6,333 nt of DNA, from the NCBI GenBank assembly GCA_031411055.1, contig JANOAI010000152.1:1-6333 (forward strand), read 5' to 3'. The position numbers were made by a program, and so were the translations under genes. Below the pieces are notes generated by a model, which searched no databases, was not told the origin of the DNA, and was given only the letters and a program-made list of their open reading frames with translations. The DNA is from JAIYDQ01 sp031411055 (GTDB taxonomy: Bacteria > Planctomycetota > Planctomycetia > Pirellulales > Pirellulaceae). This document shows, piece by piece, positions 3,834 to 6,333 of this stretch; position 1 is the first letter of the stretch, and each line of letters starts with the position of its first letter.

Positions 3834-6333
3834 TTATCCTCGCCTTAGCTGACGATTCTTGTTGTTGCCGATTTGAAAGGCCTCTAGCCAACTCGTATCG
3901 GTATAAATGGAGTCGATGTTATTCGACACGGCACTGCTTCTTGAAGCAGCTAAACCAATCTGGAGCGACGATGGCGCCGTGAAGGATCGAAGGCTGGTTA
4001 CGCCTTGCCCAGCGCGAATGGCATTGGTGTCGAAGGCGTTGACGACTCCATTGCGATCGACGTCAAAAACGTTCGAGATGACTCCTGGGTTCTGGCCTTG
4101 TCGAGCACGAACCGCATTCACATCGAACGCATTGATCGTCACTGGATTCAATGGGAACGGTGACGCCGGCGTTACGTCAAACCGAGCATTTCCAAAATAG
4201 AAAACGTCGTGGGCTGCTAAGCCAGTATTCGCATCGGCCAACACCGTGACTCGCAACCAAGCGTTCTGGATAGCATTGTCAGAAAACGAAAGCTTCACAC
4301 GATCAGAACCGTTCAGTCCGCCAACAACGATAGTCGAAACAGTCACCGTTGGATTGATCGTTAAAAAACTGGGAGTCACGTCTGGGAAAATGCTCCACGT
4401 CGCGAATTGAAAACTCGCGATTGAGATGGCGCTTAATCTGGCAGCGTTGGTGAGGTCAATAACAATTCCATTTAAGCCACGCGAGTAATTGGTGTAGTTG
4501 GCGTTAGTCGTTGTCGTTTCCCCTGGTCGCAATGCGTTTTTGGTTGCATCAATCGCATTGACAGGATTTCCCGATCCATCACCGAAAAAGGGGTTCGTCG
4601 ATCGATTATAGAAAACACGTCGATCCACGATGACGCTTGGCGGTTGAGAAATATACGTCACAACGAGGCGCGGCTTGGTTGTTCCTTCGGATGAGTTGAA
4701 ATCGACACCGTCGCTGCCGGTGGGTAAGAGAACCCAACCACGATTGGTGGCAGGGTTGCTTTGCCAAGCTTGAAGACTTGCCAAGACATTGAGTGTCAGC
4801 AAGCCGAGCGGAACCGCGCCTGTCGATACATCGACGGCAGCGACCGCTTCCACGCCGTTATTCTGAACGCCACTTCCGAGCGAATTCCAGGTGTCCGAAT
4901 CGCTCCAATTCGCGAGCATGCGATGAAGATTCACACTGTTCGCTGAATTATTCGTGACTTGCAGTTGCAAGGTCGCCGATTGCAACGTCGCGTTCAAAGG
5001 AATCAGTCCGGCTCCGTTGCCAAATAGATTATCGAATCGGAGAAGGGCTTGTGCATCCAAATTGGTTCCGGCTGGATCATCGCTATCGACTTTGAGTGAA
5101 GGGGCGGTGCCATTGTTGACGGTCGGGGTATTCTGATGAAGAAAGGTATCGATGGTACCCGAGTAGCCGTTCAGTCCTTGTTGAAAGATGGCGGCATGTG
5201 TGACGGCTAAACTGACTGTCGCCGACGATGTGCCGCCGAAGCCGTCGCTGGCCGTGTACGAAAAGCTATCCATACCGAAGTAGCCATTGATAGGGGTATA
5301 GGTCACGGTTTGATTCGAGTTGATCACGACCGAACCGTGCGCGGGCGTCGTGGTCGATTGAACGGTAAGCGGATCGCCGTCTAAATCGATATCGTTGGCG
5401 AGTACCGAAATCGTGACGGCGGTGTTCTCGTTCGTCATTGCAGAATCGGCGACGGCGGTTGGTGGATTGTTCGTCAAAGCATCGGCCCAAGTGACAATCA
5501 ATTTCGGCTTGACGGTCCCTTCGGAAGATTGAAAGGCCACCCCATCGTTCCCGGTTGGTAGAAGAGCCCAGCCATGGTTGGTCGCAGGGTTGACTTTCCA
5601 AGCTTGTAGGCTGGCGAGTACGTTGAAGGATAGGATGCCGACTTGTGACGATCCGGACGAAGTGTCGGGAGACACGATTGCTTCGACACCATCGGCTTGA
5701 ATGCCATTCGTCCGTGAGCTCCAGGTATCGTTTGGTGACCAAGTCGAAAGCATCCGGTGCAGATTCATGTTATTGATGCTGCCGTCGGTTACTTCGAGTT
5801 GTAATGTAGCCGACCGCAGCCGTGCCGTTGCCGGAATTTGACCAGCGCCGCTACCAAAGATGTTTTCGAACTGCAGTAACGTTTGGGCATCCAAGCCAGT
5901 GCTTACTGGATCATCACCGGACACTTTGAGCGAGGTCGCCGTGGCGTTACTGGTCGTGGGAGTGTTCTGATGGAGAAAAGTATCGGTGGTTCCGGAATAC
6001 CCATTGAATCCCTGCTCAAATGAAGCGGTTTGCGTAACTTCCTTTTCCAACTGGAATGAATCAATGACGGCTCCATCGTCGGCGGCAACGTAGCTCACTG
6101 TCAATAAGTTCGGCGTGACGTCGATTTTAGAAAAGCCTAGGCGACCTGGTATCGGATGAGCGGCATTCGTTTGACCGGCAAAGGCAACGGCGACAAACGG
6201 ATAATCGAGGCCAGCCGGGTCTTGGTATTTTACGTCCCGAACACTGTGACCACCGACGCCGGATACAAGCTGAGGCAGACCTTCGCCCGTATGAAAATGA
6301 TCATCAATGCCGTGATTCGCAAAGGTCGCCGTG
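3834..6333 (-). CDS. Large secreted mosaic protein: metallophosphoesterase end, two DNRLRE-like modules, cadherin-like domain, dockerin (5' end outside window)
   Basis: The frame is open to the window edge, giving 832 visible C-terminal residues; the true start lies beyond 6333, and an apparent TTG start at 6104 is internal. Residues are numbered from the edge. Residues 1-98 resemble the end of a calcineurin-like metallophosphoesterase: LPQLVSGVGGHS at 19-30, then LGFSKIDV and a strand ending DGAVIDSF. The metal-binding motifs would be upstream, so this call is tentative. Residues 104-282 and 381-561 are DNRLRE-like beta modules. Residues 289-377 are a cadherin-like/Big_9-type domain (NNPPTAVAD, DIDLDGDPL, DSFSYTASDG). 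Residues 566-716 form a module (VDRRVFYN, YSRGLNGI, DVFYFGNARFDV) known to me from planctomycete secreted proteins. Residues 729-778 are a dockerin-like pair, and 779-832 a tail ending in the basic NNKNRQLRRG. Probably exported; substrate unknown. It lies upstream of the F1-beta-like gene on the same strand and may share its transcript. Confidence 0.85.
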   Translation of the reverse strand, partial: TATFANHGIDDHFHTGEGLPQLVSGVGGHSVRDVKYQDPAGLDYPFVAVAFAGQTNAAHPIPGRLGFSKIDVTPNLLTVSYVAADDGAVIDSFQLEKEVTQTASFEQGFNGYSGTTDTFLHQNTPTTSNATATSLKVSGDDPVSTGLDAQTLLQFENIFGSGAGQIPATARLRSATLQLEVTDGSINNMNLHRMLSTWSPNDTWSSRTNGIQADGVEAIVSPDTSSGSSQVGILSFNVLASLQAWKVNPATNHGWALLPTGNDGVAFQSSEGTVKPKLIVTWADALTNNPPTAVADSAMTNENTAVTISVLANDIDLDGDPLTVQSTTTPAHGSVVINSNQTVTYTPINGYFGMDSFSYTASDGFGGTSSATVSLAVTHAAIFQQGLNGYSGTIDTFLHQNTPTVNNGTAPSLKVDSDDPAGTNLDAQALLRFDNLFGNGAGLIPLNATLQSATLQLQVTNNSANSVNLHRMLANWSDSDTWNSLGSGVQNNGVEAVAAVDVSTGAVPLGLLTLNVLASLQAWQSNPATNRGWVLLPTGSDGVDFNSSEGTTKPRLVVTYISQPPSVIVDRRVFYNRSTNPFFGDGSGNPVNAIDATKNALRPGETTTTNANYTNYSRGLNGIVIDLTNAARLSAISIASFQFATWSIFPDVTPSFLTINPTVTVSTIVVGGLNGSDRVKLSFSDNAIQNAWLRVTVLADANTGLAAHDVFYFGNARFDVTPASPFPLNPVTINAFDVNAVRARQGQNPGVISNVFDVDRNGVVNAFDTNAIRAGQGVTSLRSFTAPSSLQIGLAASRSSAVSNNIDSIYTDTSWLEAFQIGNNKNRQLRRG
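3999..4148 (-). other. Dockerin-like calcium-binding pair with one degenerate loop
   Basis: Two helices of near-identical sequence, INAFDVNAVRARQGQ and VNAFDTNAIRAGQG, mark a duplicated dockerin-type unit (visible residues 729-778). The second has a full EF-hand loop, D757, D759, N761, G762, N765 and D768. The first keeps only the N and D at the end of the loop; its DxDxNG half is replaced by a Pro-rich stretch (FPLNP). Dockerins bind cohesins in cellulosomes. In planctomycete proteins such units are common near the C terminus without known cohesins, so the partner is unknown. Confidence 0.75.
4650..5192 (-). repeat. DNRLRE-like module, copy 2
   Basis: The second homologous module (visible residues 381-561), collinear with copy 1 and sharing all its landmarks. 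It begins IFQQGLNGYSGT and ends TTKPRLVVTY. Divergence is spread evenly along its length, which suggests an old internal duplication rather than a recent or assembly-derived one. Confidence 0.75.
5202..5468 (-). other. Cadherin-like/Big_9-type domain between the two repeats
   Basis: Visible residues 289-377 show the pattern PPTAVAD, VLANDIDLDGDPLTV, HGSV, TYTP..GY.G.DSFSYTASDG and a final ATVSLAV. This is characteristic of bacterial cadherin-like tandem or VCBS-type extracellular domains. The acidic DIDLDGD cluster is a likely calcium site. A single copy separates the two DNRLRE-like modules and probably acts as a rigid spacer or adhesive unit. Confidence 0.8.
5487..6023 (-). repeat. DNRLRE-like module, copy 1
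   Basis: The first of two homologous modules in the mosaic protein (visible residues 104-282). Shared landmarks are NGYSGT.DTFLHQNTPT at the start, LDAQ.LL.F then FG.GAG.IP, SATLQL, NLHRML, NVLASLQAW, and GW.LLPTG.DGV.F.SSEGT near the end. By hand count about two thirds of the first 100 residues are identical to copy 2. The DNA is also visibly alike, for example around 5550-5640. Confidence 0.75.

Noticed and set aside
3781..3891. A 37-codon N-terminal extension of the F1-beta-like protein, starting at 3891
   Set aside because: It would overlap the upstream gene by 58 bases and put a polar basic stretch before the membrane segment. The start at 3780 has a spaced GGAA and places the hydrophobic segment at the N terminus.
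5266..5742. 158-codon minus-strand frame inside the mosaic gene
   Set aside because: It is out of frame with clearly recognisable DNRLRE-like and cadherin-like sequence, and its product is an Arg-rich shadow.
6102..6104. TTG at 6104 as the start of the mosaic protein
   Set aside because: The frame stays open for 76 more codons to the window edge, and these encode domain-like sequence (VSGVGGHS, LGFSKIDV) that continues directly into it.

Overview
The window looks like chromosomal DNA of a planctomycete, in the Pirellula/Rhodopirellula/Blastopirellula range. The evidence is an exported PQQ-type beta-propeller protein opening with a 'DWPTWRG..RDG' segment, a large secreted mosaic protein with DNRLRE-like, cadherin-like and dockerin modules, moderate GC, weak Shine-Dalgarno sites, and intergenic spacers carrying GGGAGGGT and GCTAGC inverted repeats. 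The assignment rests on recognition of family style, not on a marker gene.

Layout. Positions 1-207 are a non-coding spacer holding two inverted copies of a GGGAGGGT-flanked module and a separate GCTAGC hairpin. Positions 208-1425 (+) encode a complete exported beta-propeller protein. Positions 1426-1753 are a spacer with two mutually exclusive hairpins. Positions 1754-2806 (+) encode an exported conserved protein of unknown function with a Pro/Ala/Thr/Lys-rich linker. Two genes on the minus strand converge on it. The first, 2833-3780, encodes a membrane-anchored, catalytically degenerate relative of the F1 ATP synthase beta subunit. The second, 3834 to beyond 6333, is the 3' part of a large secreted protein. 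It has the end of a metallophosphoesterase-like domain, two DNRLRE-like modules around a cadherin-like domain, a C-terminal module and a dockerin.

The most interesting item is the F1-beta-like protein. It keeps the beta-type C-terminal signature (FLSQRFFVAEPYTG) and the IYPAID segment. It has lost the Walker A lysine, the Walker B aspartate, the DELSEED segment and the whole N-terminal barrel, and it has gained an N-terminal membrane segment. It may be a nucleotide-binding or scaffold pseudo-ATPase.

No pathway links the four genes clearly. The two plus-strand genes and the minus-strand secreted protein all appear to be exported envelope or extracellular proteins. The two minus-strand genes are 53 bases apart and could be co-transcribed. 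No tRNA, rRNA, CRISPR array, insertion sequence or phage gene was seen.
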